Shown: one piece after another, positions 11,501 through 23,985 of the stretch
Layout of the letters: every line of letters starts with the position of its first letter
Numbering within the stretch: position 1 is the first letter of the stretch
From: Brienomyrus brachyistius
Lineage: Eukaryota > Chordata > Actinopteri > Osteoglossiformes > Mormyridae
DNA: 64,000 nucleotides
Direction of reading: 5' to 3'
NCBI RefSeq assembly: GCF_023856365.1
Contig: NC_064541.1
Span: 21,099,214-21,163,213, forward strand
Made by a program: the position numbers and the translations under genes
The notes under the pieces: generated by a model
Seen by the model: the letters and a program-made list of their open reading frames with translations, nothing else
What the model was told of the DNA's origin: nothing
Database searches by the model: none

Positions 11501-12920
11501 GGAAGTCATTATTTGGATAATATTCCATGAACCCTGCCCCCGTCTCACACATGTAGAAATATTTTTAAGATATTAGTCATTGCTGCAAAAAGATCATGTA
11601 AAATATTAAAAGTAGCTCGAGTAAATTAAATTGAAACCAAAGTTAATTTATCCGAAAGAGATGCTGAAGTGCAGCTGCGTACAATAATGTTTAATAGCCT
11701 CTGCCTTGGGCAGCTGCGGCAAATGGCGATTTGTCTTTTTTTTTTTTAACTCAATCCCATTAATACTTCTCTGGCTTATAGGCCACTCCATTAATTTATT
11801 TCCATACTAAATGAGACCTCACTCGGTGCTGCAGAATGATGACGTAAAACGTTCAACGTTAAAGGTAGCCTTGGAATTAGAGCCGAATTATTATACTGGA
11901 AAAATTCACATTGCGATATTTGAAATCTGTGCAATACATAATACTATTTTGAGATTAAAAATTTACCCAAAATAAATTATAGCCAAATACGACTCATGAC
12001 ATGCAAATAGAGTCTGTCTTTACTGGGGAAGGCGAGTCAGTAATCCACGTTCTGGTTAATTCGCCAAAAGACACAAAGCAGTGTAGACAAATTTAATTGC
12101 TTTTGCAATATTTTCTCTGTGGAAACCAAAATATTTATATTCAATGAAGAATGAATGTCTTCTGGTGATTTTTGTTTGCCTCATTCATTTCTGTTAGTTA
12201 CATTTCTCACAATCGTGCCGCGCTATGAGTGAGCAAGCTTGAAAATGATGATGATCATTTCAAAGAGCGTATGCAGAGCTCATGCGAAAACAGTAGAGGT
12301 AAACTTATGAGCAAATAAACGACAAACTTCCAAGGGAACAGATGAATCACAGCTAATTACATTTCTGCTAAGTAATATTTTAAATTATTTGGTTTTTAAA
12401 TCTATTATTCGGTTTTTGAGATTTTATTTTTTTGGGACTTTTATACCCGTTCTCAAATATTCAAATGTTCAACAATTTTGACTGATCTCTAGTAAAATCT
12501 ATTGTTTCAAGCGAGACTTTCATATAGATTACTCAGGAGCACAGGAATATTCTAAAATATTCTAAAAAATTATAATCGCATTGGCAGTAGATATTAATAT
12601 TTTACTGGTTCATGACCCAGTTTTCCCTGGTAAGGCTCCGTTTTAGTAAGACTTTTGGGGGAGAAAAGGGGTGATTGTGCATGGTACCGAAAGTCACACT
12701 GCTATACTGCAAACTTAATCATTTTCATAGAAGTAAACCTCTTCTCATCCCTGGTGTCTTTCTCCCCGACCGCAGATCCACAGTGCGAGCCTTAAACAAG
12801 AACTTCTCCATCGCCCTCTTCTTCCCGGCGTTCATCACTCTGCTCTTCTTCCAGCACAACAGGACCGTTTACGATATCGTTGCCGGTACCATCGTGGTCA
12901 AGCGAGGTGGGGCCAGGTGA
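8513..12920 (+). CDS. fam8a1: FAM8A1, RDD-family ER membrane protein (5 exons)
   Basis: Coding exons are 8513-9014, 9313-9433, 9627-9750, 11034-11173 and 12776-12920; introns are GT/AG with phases 1, 2, 0, 2. The product is 343 residues (human ~413; the N-terminus is shorter and diverged). The conserved N-terminal block EYCRKLQEWMWQYYGGY is at 54-70, a Gln run at 155-159. The RDD domain starts ~169: R179 and D186 (RFFAEMVD), PGKFLLGLRVV at 261-271, and D329 in the YDIVAGTIVVKR end. Membrane segments are about 183-206, 235-255 and 306-321. In mammals FAM8A1 is an accessory subunit of the HRD1 ubiquitin-ligase complex for ER-associated degradation and favours its assembly; the same role here is inferred. 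The ATG at 8513 (A at -3) was chosen; an in-frame ATG at 8456 would add 19 residues. All exons look intact. Confidence 0.97.
9751..11033 (+). other. FAM8A1 intron 3, with T-rich repeat flanks
   Basis: The intron holds two T-rich blocks dominated by GTTTTAGTTTT words (10018-10150 and 10690-10805) around a ~500-bp unique core, suggesting an old mobile element, and a short mermaid-like fragment (GATGGGCTGGCATCCTGTCC) near 10951. No coding exon is missed: exon 3 joins exon 4 in frame and gives the expected FAM8A1 sequence. Confidence 0.45.
11174..12775 (+). other. FAM8A1 intron 4
   Basis: An AT-rich intron of 1602 bp with no recognised repeat. It begins GTAAGT and ends CCGACCGCAG. Confidence 0.85.
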
Positions 12921-14465
12921 CAGTGTGCGCTGGCAGCCGGGTGTTGGCCTCGTCCCTCGTCTTCCCTTTCGTATTTATGTATTCCAGCAAGAATGACTGC
13001 ATCCTGAGTTGTTTTCCCCCATTACTGGCTTAATCTTTGCCTGCTGGAGACTCGGAGGCTTGGTTAGAGTGACCCGGAAGGGAGAATTTCACCTAGTGCC
13101 AGGACTCTGTCAGCACCAACGCAGATCTGCTGCCTTTTTCATGCAGAATTGCAAGTCTCTTTTTCTGTATTGCAAAGCTGAATGACACTTTCTGCTAAGA
13201 AAATATCTATACATTCTGCTATGAAAATACTTCAGGTATGAAGATCTTTATATGGAATGAAATTATGGATTGGGCTGTATATCGACTCTTTGGTTAAATT
13301 ATTAGCTGTAGAGGTCGGACACAAAGTTTTATAAGAGACAATTGAGAAATGTCTGAGCTTCTTTTCTAAGGCGGATGTCACCAACATTTAAAATGACACA
13401 TAAATTGAGGTTTTTATTTATTTTTTTAATAATATAAGGAGAGAGCAGTATTTGGTTATCAGAGCATGGTATTGTATTACCTTGTAATCTAAAAAATAGC
13501 CTGTTTTAAAATTCTGCCTGAAGAGAAATGCTTTCATTTGGAGTATCTCAAAACGATTTTCCATTTGATCTTGCTTTCAGGGTAACTGTGAGAGAGAAAA
13601 AAGCGTTTAGTCATTCAGCCACTACACTGGCCCTATCTGCCAGGTCAGGGCCCAGACGCTGAGCAGAGTCACCTGTTATCCTGCCCGTTCGTCAGGATCC
13701 TGCCCGCTATAGAAATGCGTTGGCCCTCCTCATCCAGCATTGTGACTTGTTACAGCATTGTAAACCGTTATGAGAGATGCCTGCCTCTGTCTAAGAGTTA
13801 TTTTTGTGCACATGTCCGCCAACAATATAATATAATTTTTTGTTTTTCATATTCAGATACACATATGTGGAAAATATACTTTCACTGCGTTTTACCAAAT
13901 GAAAACATCGATAAGCCGGAAAGTTTTATTCCTCTGAATTATAAGATTTTATGGAAAGGAGGGTTTGCTTGCAGACTTTTTCGAAGGGTGTATTATCAAT
14001 ACCTGTATTATAAGGTCATCGTAATAGATGAATGGTTGGAATGACATGAGAGAAACGTGTTTCTCTGGTGTATTTACTGAAGTCAGTCATGTATTGAAAT
14101 GGTTTATTTGTACAAGACCATTGTGATTGTAAGCTTTATAGTGTTACAGATAATCACCCAATTAAAAACAGCCCGTGTTTTTATACCATGGATGGTGTAG
14201 TAAAGCTGAGTCGAGAGTTCCGCAATGTTTACACCATCATAAATTACCGTTAAGTTTCAGGTTTAAATATGCATAAAATGATTAAACCCGACTAATGAGT
14301 GAAACAATTACAAGAACTCTACCTTTAACATTTTTTAACATTTACCTTTAATAGCACCTTAATACAGCTTTTTGAGGGAAAAATGACTAGGGTTAATTAC
14401 CAGATGTTAAACGTACCTTACAATGGTTTTATAGATTGTTAACCAACTTTTATTAGTGAAATAAA
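12921..14465 (+). other. Likely FAM8A1 3' UTR and downstream region
   Basis: Scanning by eye, the first exact AATAAA after the stop codon is at 14460-14465, with the variant ATTAAA at 14161-14166. Either could be the polyadenylation signal. The frame at 13715-14044 has no known motif and is best read as non-coding. Confidence 0.35.
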
Positions 14466-15267
14466 TGAGTAAGGAATTGTGTCAATTATCGTGTATATGT
14501 GCTTAGTGCAGTGATGTATTTAGCCGTTTGTCACTCAGCAAAGTACAATTTTACTTGGAAAGGTAGACCTGAAGTCTGAAGACTGGTGTCTTCAGTGTGA
14601 GGTAAGTTTCCATCAAACATGATCATCAGTCAAAGTGGGCACCATGTTGGAAGGATCAGCTGCTGATTAAGGGTTCAGGTAAGTTTGCAAATGCGGTTTA
14701 TCTGGCAGCTGCATGAACAGCTGCGCTTGGCTGGAAACGAGTCACACAGCAGACAGCCTGTGGCACGGTGTCTAAACAAAATGTTTCTGTTGCAGTGAGG
14801 ACTTTCTGCACAAAACACCCTGAGCACACTTTTAAAAAGTTGCTAACTGATTACCTTGCAGAATGTCGGAGGGGGACAATGAATGATTGACTGTGTAAGT
14901 GGCATAAGCTTGCAATGCAAGTCTAATCTCCGGAAGCGTGTAAGAAAACGCTCTAACACTGCTGGGATATTTCTACACCGATAGTGATCCTGAGAGGGAA
15001 TTAAGGAACTAAGGATGTCAGGGAGGCCAGTGAAATTCGGCTTTGTTTACCATCCCATGTTATGAGATGTACAATGCTGCTCCTCTTCCCTGCATATTGT
15101 AAATGAATTGCAATTAATGACTTGGATAAATGATAGAAAGATGGATGCAATCAACAAAGTACATAGTAAGCATATGTCATATAAAGAATGGCTTAGTAGG
15201 CAACTGTATGTAAGTGACAGATATCTCTAATTCTATTTTTATGTCAAAAATTCCATAGATATGACGA
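14466..15267. other. Non-coding stretch, nothing recognised
   Basis: No exon, repeat or RNA gene seen. Confidence 0.5.
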
Positions 15268-15772
15268 GTCCTGATTTTGCAGAGTTCCACATCCCAGGCT
15301 TAAGGGAGGGGCTTGCGTTTTACTTCTTTAACCAATCACAGTCTTCATCATATGACATCACCACAATAATGAAAACCAGCGTTTTCTGTTAAGCGACAAG
15401 GTAAACAGAAAGTACCTATTATTGCGTGTGCCTTTGGTTGAGGGGCAGGTGATGCATATGGAACATAGGAATATGCTTGCCTGCAAAAGTTGCATGGAGC
15501 AACCTGTATGATTTCATGATGATGATGATGATGATGATGATAAGGCTTGAACTGGCACTCTTCTGATCACAAGCACAGAGGCTCAGCTTGACTCACACGC
15601 TACCCCTGACCTGACTGCTGGATGGCTGGAAGCCTTGAGTTTGAAAATGAGGAAAAAAAAACAGACGAATACGGTGATGTCGTCCAATGAAGACTGTGAT
15701 TGGTTAAAGAAGCGAAACACAAGCCCCTCCCTTTTTGACCCAGGGACACGTCCAACTTTGCAAAATCAGGAT
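15268..15772. repeat. Inverted repeat with ~95-100 bp arms around a SINE head
   Basis: The left arm (15268-15362) and the complement of the right arm (15672-15772) share TCCTGATTTTGCA, AAGGGAGGGGCTTG and TTCTTTAACCAATCACAGTC. The spacer holds a (GAT)n run at 15518-15541 and a minus-oriented tRNA-like SINE head at 15543-15600. The arms resemble ends of a foldback or other DNA element, but no family is recognised and no transposase is present. Confidence 0.7.
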
Positions 15773-18700
15773 GTCCCACAGAAATGATCCTTCTCTTGCT
15801 CACCAGGATTTACTTAGGCTTACCATAACTGTCCACTAGGGGGCATGTTTATCTTCAGTTTTAATAAAATGAAAATGTTGCCTTTCCTAACAGGATTACG
15901 ACTAATTAAATAAATAATCTCAGATTTGCTCAAAATAACATAATATTTTTATAAAATATTATGGTTAAGGAAAATATTTTGTTTGCTACATGACAAAATA
16001 ACCAGAAGAGCTCTTTAAAAGTAGCTGGCAGTATTGTGAAATCCCACAACCACGTCCTTCCCTTGTAGAACATCCACACAATGCAGAGAGTCCTGGCTGA
16101 AATGTCGCATGGATTTCTCTCTACACAACAGAAATGCCAGGGATTTAGCCGACGTTAACTCCACAGCCATTGTTCGCGATTCCATCCGCCCACCCGCCTC
16201 CCCTGGGCCATAAACTGAACCACAGGCCCAGATGTCTCTCTGAGCTCAGACCTGGCAGGAGAAACCGGGGTTCCAATGGAAAGTTGATTTATCTTGAGGG
16301 ATTATGGGAGACTAAGGGCGCCCTCAGGGAGGGTCTGTGACTTGCTAGGAACAAAAATGCAGCGAGAGCTCGGCGTCTGGTTATAGCCGATAGATGCTGT
16401 CATCTAAGGGATCTCCCCCTGTCATGTGATAAGACATCTAAATCATATTCCAAATAATAGTCATTAATTAAACGTTAATTCATTCACTATGCAGCTGTCA
16501 ACTACATGCTTACCTTGAGTGTATGAGGTAAGGCACCTGAGAGGAAGTCCTCAAGAGGAAGTGAAATAGCTTTGGCTCCCCCCCCCCCCCCCCAATGGAA
16601 GAACCGCATACATATTATGCAAAAGAGATCTAATGAGCGCAATCACTCTGGCTGTCTGAATCATTCCGTTTAGCCTTACACATTTATTGCATCCTGTCCC
16701 ACAATTAATTTTACAGATCTCCTGCGAAGGAGCGCATGTCTAACTCGGATCCGTTTGAAGCCTCTTTCAAGGAGCCTTCAGGCATTTACTGATATCACGC
16801 TACACTTCATTACTGTTACGTTAAGTTGTTTATCGCTAGAAATCTGTCCATTTGCCAGTTCTCTAAGGCCTGCTTCCCTTTCCGCAGCCTGCCCACTGGC
16901 AATGTGAGGCCTGAGGATGGGACGCCAATGTCGCCGGAGTGGTGCCTCTCAGTGCCGGCTAATGGAGTGAGCAGGCACAGCGGGTGGCAGCGGAAAGCAG
17001 CCCATATCATGGTTAGCACCACCGGGCACGCTGTGGTGTTGGGTTTCCCCGGTTGTTTTCCTTGCCTGTTCAAGGCCACACGACAACCTTTTCTCACTCA
17101 CTCCCTGCATTGTCTCTGCTCCTCGTACCACCAGACACAATACTGTCGGTATTCTGCTTTATGAATCTCCCTCATGTGATTGTTCTCATTGATGCAGTTT
17201 TCTCTCCAACGATACTGACCGCTGTACATTGTTTCTACACAGTGGGATCTAGCTCTAGTTATATGCGATCTAGAGCCTAGAGCCCCCAAGTTACCTACAG
17301 GTGGGGGAAATGAACTGATCATCAGGTTTCTGGGTATGTGGTCCTCCCAAGTAAAGCTTTGCCTAGGACCCCTTCAAAGGTGGGACCGGCTCACACATAG
17401 CACTTGTCCTCTGTTCCTCACTCTGTGCCTTTCTGCCAATCTTGTTTTTTTTTTTTGATGATGGTATTTTTTCTGCCCTAACAGTGACTTTAATTAATCA
17501 GATAAGTGTCGGGATTGAAAGCATAAAGACCAACACGTACCCTACAGATTCTCTGTGGAAATTATTTAAAAATATTAATATATATCTCAGATCATTATTG
17601 ATGTGTAATCCCCAGAGTTAACAGCAGTATTGTGCGAGGGTGCTGTCAAAATGTCTGGGCTAAAGTTTGTTAAACCTTTTAATACATTTATTGATCTTGG
17701 CTTTTGAAGTACAGAGTTAACATGAAAGCTTCCCAAATATACATCTGCTGAAATCTTTTTAGGAAGCAGATTGTGCTGCTTGAACTTGCTATCGTTTTTC
17801 ATCAATTTTGCATACGGCCTACGCACACGAGGACCCATTTGTACGAGGGGGAGGATACCAGTATGAATATTTTATCAACATTAGCGCTAATAAGATGTGA
17901 TGAAGAACTCAATTATTGTGGCGGCACCAAAACGGTAGTTTTGAATTCGCTGTCTGCTGATTGCCAGTCACATAATATGTAATACATAACCACTATGTGA
18001 ATAAGAAATCACGATTAAGTAGCGTATGTCATCTACTAAGACTGCTATTAAGGTATATCAAACGATCGCACATTGTGTACATTTTTTAACTTTTGATGTG
18101 ATGTTTCTTTCGAACAGGTACACAGCTTCTCGAAATTGGTGGGATGATGTACGGCAGCTGGACCGCAACGAACTATTAATCACCGACTCCTGATTTGTTG
18201 GAAACAGGTACATAGCCGCCTCCCCGTTGCGAGATTTTAGTATCAAATGCTGTCATTCTCATTAGCGCTCACGAACAATAATGTGCATGAGGCTTCCAGG
18301 ATCACGCACGTATGACAGCCGTGACTGATGTCGGCACGGCGCATTCAGCCATGCAGGTACAGAGTGACCGCTTTCCAGGAGGGACACCTGCTCCATCTCA
18401 TTCTCCTCAGTCTCCGTACCCTCTCTTATCAGCTTGCTATGATTAAATGCTCCTTCCGCAACTGGCACTTTCTCCCTGTCAGTTGTAGTCTACTTAAAAG
18501 TACCCTCGTTGATAATTTGGACCGCTTTACTTAGCACCCTTTCATTAAGTACAAGATGCATCGGGCACGTTTATGGATCAGGTTAGTAGCAGGGCCGCAG
18601 TGATAATTAATGGTTTTCTTCTGCCTCGAGGCGGTCGATAACTGAAAAGCCTTCATACCTCTCGGTCGGTGACCTAGAGGAAGACTGGCGAAGATTATTA

Positions 18701-19690
18701 CAACAAGGAGCTCCTCAAAGAAATTTCCTGGAGCAACCTTAGGAAGAACTTTGGGGTTGAAAAAACTCTCCAACGGAAAGTCCCCTGCACTTAATATTCG
18801 TAACACGGTCGTGAAAGAAACATCTTCTCTGCATGATCGTTGAACCATGAGCTGATTATAAGAAAAATATTGCATATACACGGGTTGTTGAATTCCGAAG
18901 ATCTGTATGGGTTTATCTTGCATCATCATTTATGATAGAATCGTGTTTGTATAAAATTATCTTAGTTTTACCTCTTTTTTAAAAAAAACTTGCCATTTAT
19001 ATTTCCATTCTGACATCAATCTTTTAGTCTAATACCCGAAATGTATCATTTCTCTTTAGACTGAAAAAAAAACAGAAACTTGTTTAGCTATCGAACAAGA
19101 CCGTATGAAATATGATCAATCTGGATCATGATGTGTGAAAAAATAATAGGATGTACAGCACATAAGTACATAAAATATGGAACAATAAATTGTCTGTAAT
19201 TTCTGCAAACCTGCCTTTAGCCATTAGCATAGGATTATGTTTCAAATCAGCATCGTAAAGGCAGCATTCATCATTTTACGCTGTTTGTTTTAGTCGCCAT
19301 AACGCTGACATTACTTAGAAGCATTCAATGACAGCTTTGCTTTTATAGGCCTATAACTTGCATAATTTATGTTGTAGGATTTGTAGGATAGTTTGGAAGA
19401 GATTTTCGCTGAAAGCGTGTAGTTGTGGTCGGAGACAGATTCGCAGTTGTGACACGGTGGAAATATAGCGCTTATGATGTTTACACGGTATTTACATCGC
19501 AGCCTAAGCAAATGCCGGTTCTGTATGCCGGCTAATGGGCCGAATATCAATTCGTTGTAGCACAAAGGTGACAGCGACACTCTCGCTGACGCGTGAAAAA
19601 CAAGCTGCCGCGCCAGAGGCCCCTGAACTCGACCTGGGGGGGCGAGGCAATGTGACAGACACAAATTTATTCCAATGTATGCAGCAGTAT
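15773..19690. other. Non-coding stretch, nothing firmly recognised
   Basis: It contains a poly-C run near 16578-16593 and a poly-T run near 17444. Open frames such as 16826-17164 (+) and 18531-18929 (-, 132 residues) show no family motif and no matching splice partner. The latter lies in a compositionally normal region and remains unexplained. Confidence 0.4.
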
Positions 19691-20030
19691 GTAGCTGCTC
19701 TCATTTGTCTCCGAGTTTATCCCTCTTCGCGCGCGCTCTCCTGGAAGACCGGAAGAGGCTGTCACGTGGCCGAGGTGTAACCTTGGTGGGTAGCGCGCGG
19801 CCCACCGGGAAGCGGGCGAAATGAGAGCGCGAGATGACGCCGTGCCAGGTCGGCGTGTCGCTCCGCGTGGCACCGGAGGGTCCGCGCCGCTGCTCTCCCA
19901 CGGATGCGGATTCGCCAGTCTGACGTGACGGGAGGGAGGTCAACGTAAGGCCAACAACCGAGTGACAGCCGAAAATAATGACACTCGGAATAATGACGCT
20001 TCCCCGGGGCCGCACTAAGCCGCACAGAAG
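19690..20030. promoter_or_regulatory. CpG-rich patch, possible promoter
   Basis: Dense CG dinucleotides (GCGCGCGCTCTCC, GTAGCGCGCGGCCC, GGTCCGCGCCGC) stand out from AT-rich surroundings. No coding first exon could be recognised on either strand, so the gene it might serve is unknown. An unmethylated CpG island or a GC-rich repeat are alternatives. Confidence 0.4.
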
Positions 20031-21834
20031 CCTAAGAACAGACCTGCCAAAGCCTTGGCTATAGTGGCCGAAATCGGGGAAGTTTCCTCAAGGAGTAACG
20101 GCCATCTAATGAAGGGTAAAATGGGCGTTTCAGAGTAAGGATTACTGAAAATATCTTCATATACGCTTATATGAGCCTGCGGTTAGGGGGGGGGGGGGAA
20201 ATACCACACGGAGAGTCAGCCGACTCTGATTTTAAAATGACTAATTTCTCTTCAATATACAAATGTCTTACAAAAATGTTAATCTGCGGCAGGTATGTGA
20301 AAGTTTTTTCAAGTTAAACAGTAAAATTACCTTTTTAGTCAATGCAAGACAGTTTGGTTTTCATAATGTCAGTTTTATTTTTGCTTCATTGATTACGTCA
20401 TTGCGTATGTCAAAACAATTGTTTTGAGGGTGCTTGGGCTTCTTCCCATCCCATTAAACGTGGAGCTGAATTGGGACTCCCTGTGAACACTTTGATTTAC
20501 ATCCGCTAATTACTTGTCGACTTTTCAATGATCGACATTTGGAACCTCAGGATCAATGCTAATCTGTTTGTACTGAAAAAAGTTAATTAAACCCAGCCCT
20601 CCTAATACAGGGTTTATAAACCCAAAACTCATAATCTGAGAATTTCATCTTTCCTCTTAACAAAAGTGACATGAAACAGGAAGTGAACCTAGACTGACAC
20701 CACACCACCATAATCATTACTGTCAAGCAAAGTAACTTGCTTTAAGTATGGTCATTAAATCACGTTATATAATGTAGCACTAATGCAACATAAATAGGTC
20801 TATTTGACCAAACCTGATTTTGTCAGAATGATAAATTCCACAGCAAAATTACTGTGGAATTACTTTTCTCCATGTTTTTCGTGATTCTAATAACTCATTA
20901 TTTCAGTAACAATTTCTTTCCTCTGACAACGAACGTCATCATTAAAAAGATGATTGTTGTTTCAAAATGCTTAAATATGTATTAATATAATTATTACAAA
21001 CATTTATTGTAGATAGATAGATAGATCACAGCGATCAACAGGATTAGGACGGATGGCATTTTTTGAGCACGCGCATAGACGTACGATGGTACAGAGGCAG
21101 TTTAGAGGCACAAGTCCACATTTAACGGCATTTTATTTTTCTTGGTTGTTGAGGACCTGGATACCCGGAAGAAACGCAGGGAGATGGCATGAGGATAATG
21201 GCCATAGCAATTTACCCTCTCCGCCAAAAGGGGGAGTCGTTTCTTGTACGAAACGCCCAACAGAGCTTTTTTGAATAAGCAAAGCATACAAGACAAAGTA
21301 TGAAAGAATAACTGTATGTAAAACTAGACAGATACCGAACTTGGAATGCAATAACCCCGACTAATATATAATAAACCAAACGTCTAAATTGAACTAATGT
21401 GGAGATTAGGAATTTATTGTTTATAGTTAAGAATGTGTAATGCTTACAGCACAGGCAGGTTCTGGAAATACAATTTAAGTGAATAACAAAAATGTTACAG
21501 CATTGTGCACTATTTCTATGTGTGTGAGTGGAAAATACGAGGCACAGGTTACACACAAGTCCTTCATGAAGACCTGCATTAGTAACAGCCTTCGGTGGTA
21601 AAAAGAGGCAAACCCTCCTCCTTTGACTGCTGTTACAAGGTGTGTGGCTGTCTTTAACAGAGGGACAGCATTAGGTATGGATAGGATTGAAGGAGCGGGA
21701 ATGGATATGCAAGAGTTTGGAGAATAAATATGGCACTCGTATGCCTTCCGTGTTTTTTGTAAGCATTGCAAACTGTAGAAAGCTGTTCCTTTGCATCAGT
21801 TATGTAGGGGAGAGCCAGAGAGACCAAGTCTGTG
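20031..21834. other. Non-coding stretch with minor simple repeats
   Basis: Poly-G near 20187-20198 and (GATA)n near 21012-21027. No exon recognised; the frame at 21053-21274 has no known motif. Confidence 0.5.
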
Positions 21835-21849
21835 AGCGAGTGAGTGAGT

Positions 21850-21884
<35 letters not shown>

Positions 21885-21912
21885 GTGAGTGCGGGAGAGA
21901 GAGAGAGGGAGC
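21835..21912. repeat. (GAGT)n/(GA)n microsatellite
   Basis: GAGT repeats pass into a GA run and then mixed GAGAGA. Overlapping Leu/Ser-rich minus-strand frames here are artefacts of the repeat. Confidence 0.9.
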
Positions 21913-22329
21913 AGCTTTACTGCCGACACCACTTATAGTAGCGGGGAGAGCCGAATCCACCGTCGCTGCAGGAAAACCCTGACAACAAGGAAAGCCATTG
22001 CCTATCCCGATCAATTGCGTTGTGCAGTAAGTGCTTTTTCTACACTGCTCCGTAGTTCTCTTAAATAAGGCTAGACAATGTTTAGATGTCTCTCTTTACA
22101 CAGCGGTTATCAAAATGGCTCACTGGAACGAGGAAGGAACCATGTTTTCATTTTTGTAAAATAATGTTTAAGTGTTTGCCTAGTAGCAACTTAAACAAAA
22201 CAAAAAAACATGTTTCCATAATTGTAAGAAAGCACTTGAGAGTATGGTAATACATGATATAGTCCCTCCGTAAAGTGGCGCAACAGAACCTGCAGAGGAC
22301 TGAGCGGATGTGGTGGAGGACTGTATCCG

Positions 22330-22520
22330 AGGAAGGAGCGCTTGAAAGCCGGGACTAGTGTAGGACAGGATGGCAAGCTGCTGCGCCTCCTCTGGCGGCT
22401 TGGGGCTACGCTACGGAGAGCGCCGGCGCGCTGGAGATGCCGCTTGCGGCGCGCTGCCGAGCCGCTCTCATTCTGCCTGACGGACGTAACATTAAAACGC
22501 GCTCCGGAGCAGATACATTA
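22330..22520. promoter_or_regulatory. Second CpG-rich patch, possible promoter
   Basis: A locally GC-rich segment with GGAGAGCGCCGGCGCG and TTGCGGCGCGCTGCCGAGCC. A + strand ATG at 22369 opens a 37-residue frame that ends at TGA near 22482, but nothing identifies it. It could mark a first exon of a gene lying outside the window. Confidence 0.35.
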
Positions 22521-23850
22521 TTTATTTTCTGTAAATCACTTTAATTTAAAAAACGGATTTGTTTATGTGTTCAATGAACAATACACAGAGAATTTCCGAT
22601 AGGCTGCGAAATCACCGCGTTTCGAGCCTCGGTTCATTGATAAAAAATAACGGCGCTGCTCAGTGTGTGAATTTACGGTTATATTTGGCTACGGCTGCTC
22701 GACGGTGTATGATGTCATACAAGCGAGCTTTCCAGTTATACAATAGAAAGAGGGGATTACAACTAAAGCGGAGCAGTTCAGCTTTGCTTGTAGTAAATAA
22801 TGAAGTATGCTGTACATTTTTACCAAAAAAATATTGGGCATTTCACATACATTGCAGCGGACTAGACCTAGATAAAATTAATTCGAATAATTTGACTGCC
22901 AGGTAATTAGATAAGCCTACGCAAATTCCTGAAAAAAAAAACAATTATCAATTTTACTCAGGTTTTGTAGTTCTTAAAGCATGTTGTAGATCTGAGGCTG
23001 ACCAAACTGTATTGTGCAGCTATTAATTATTTAACCAGTCTTCTGTGTTATTGTGAATACCGCTAACATATTTAAATTATTTCTGCAAGTATATGTTATA
23101 TTGTGTTTCAAAACAGGGATCGAAATAGTGTTTTGCCATTTTCATGGTTCACTGGATTTCCGCGTCTGCGCATGTAGACTACTGTATAGTACAGTACAGC
23201 ATCTACCTTTGTGTAACCCAGCGTGCGCTCAGCCTTTTTGTTAAAATCAATCAGGAAACTAGACCAGGCTACTATGGCAACAGACAGTATTCACACCTGA
23301 ATGCAGGTGCGTGTACGTGTGCGCGCTCGCGCGGAACCTTTACGAGGTTCCTCTACGACCGTCGTGATTTTAAAGAATCAAAAAAGCCTTTCTTTCCGAA
23401 TTAAAAAAGCACGCTACAGAAGAAAGAGTCACATTCACAACCGTGAACCGTATCCAGCTACAAGTTTTTCAGATAATCAGAAAAAAATAAGTTTTAGTTC
23501 AAGGCAATAAAAAATAGGTTTAAATAAGTTTAAAACGTCAAATATGATTAGAATGATAACTGGATACAAAATAGTAGTAAATCATGTAATATAGTACTTA
23601 ATGAAAAGTATCGTTTGAACATATTTGGTGAAAATTGGCAATAATTAAATTTGAAATTGATATTTTATTGGCAAAACTCACTTTTGGATCTCTTTATAAG
23701 TGTTTTTTTTAACCTGTGCTCTCTATTATACAAACCCTGGAATGAATACGGTTTATTTAATATAATTTTGTGTATAATACATGTATATTGTGTATATGCA
23801 GGTAACTGTTGAAAAGGGATTGTTTATGTGTTTGTTACCATTGTCTTTAG
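22521..23850. other. Non-coding stretch, nothing recognised
   Basis: AT-rich with a short CG-rich spot near 23305-23335. The frame at 22559-22906 has no recognisable domain. Confidence 0.5.
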
Positions 23851-23857
23851 GATTGCT

Positions 23858-23985
23858 TTCATCCATCCATCCATCCATCCATCCTTCCATCCATCCATCC
23901 ATCCACTAACTGCTTGGGGTTGCTGTGGGGTATGCGACCTACCGCAGGGCCTAGGGCCAGAGTTACACCCTGTGTGTGATATTAT
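23858..23985 (-). mobile_element. Mermaid-like SINE tail fragment with (CATC)n
   Basis: About ten ATCC units, then CACTAACTGCTTGGG and GAGTTACACCCTG, resembling the end of the mermaid-like SINEs in minus orientation. Strongly diverged and truncated. Confidence 0.45.

Noticed and set aside
18531..18929. 132-residue minus-strand frame
   Set aside because: No domain, splice partner or family pattern recognised; kept only as unexplained non-coding sequence.
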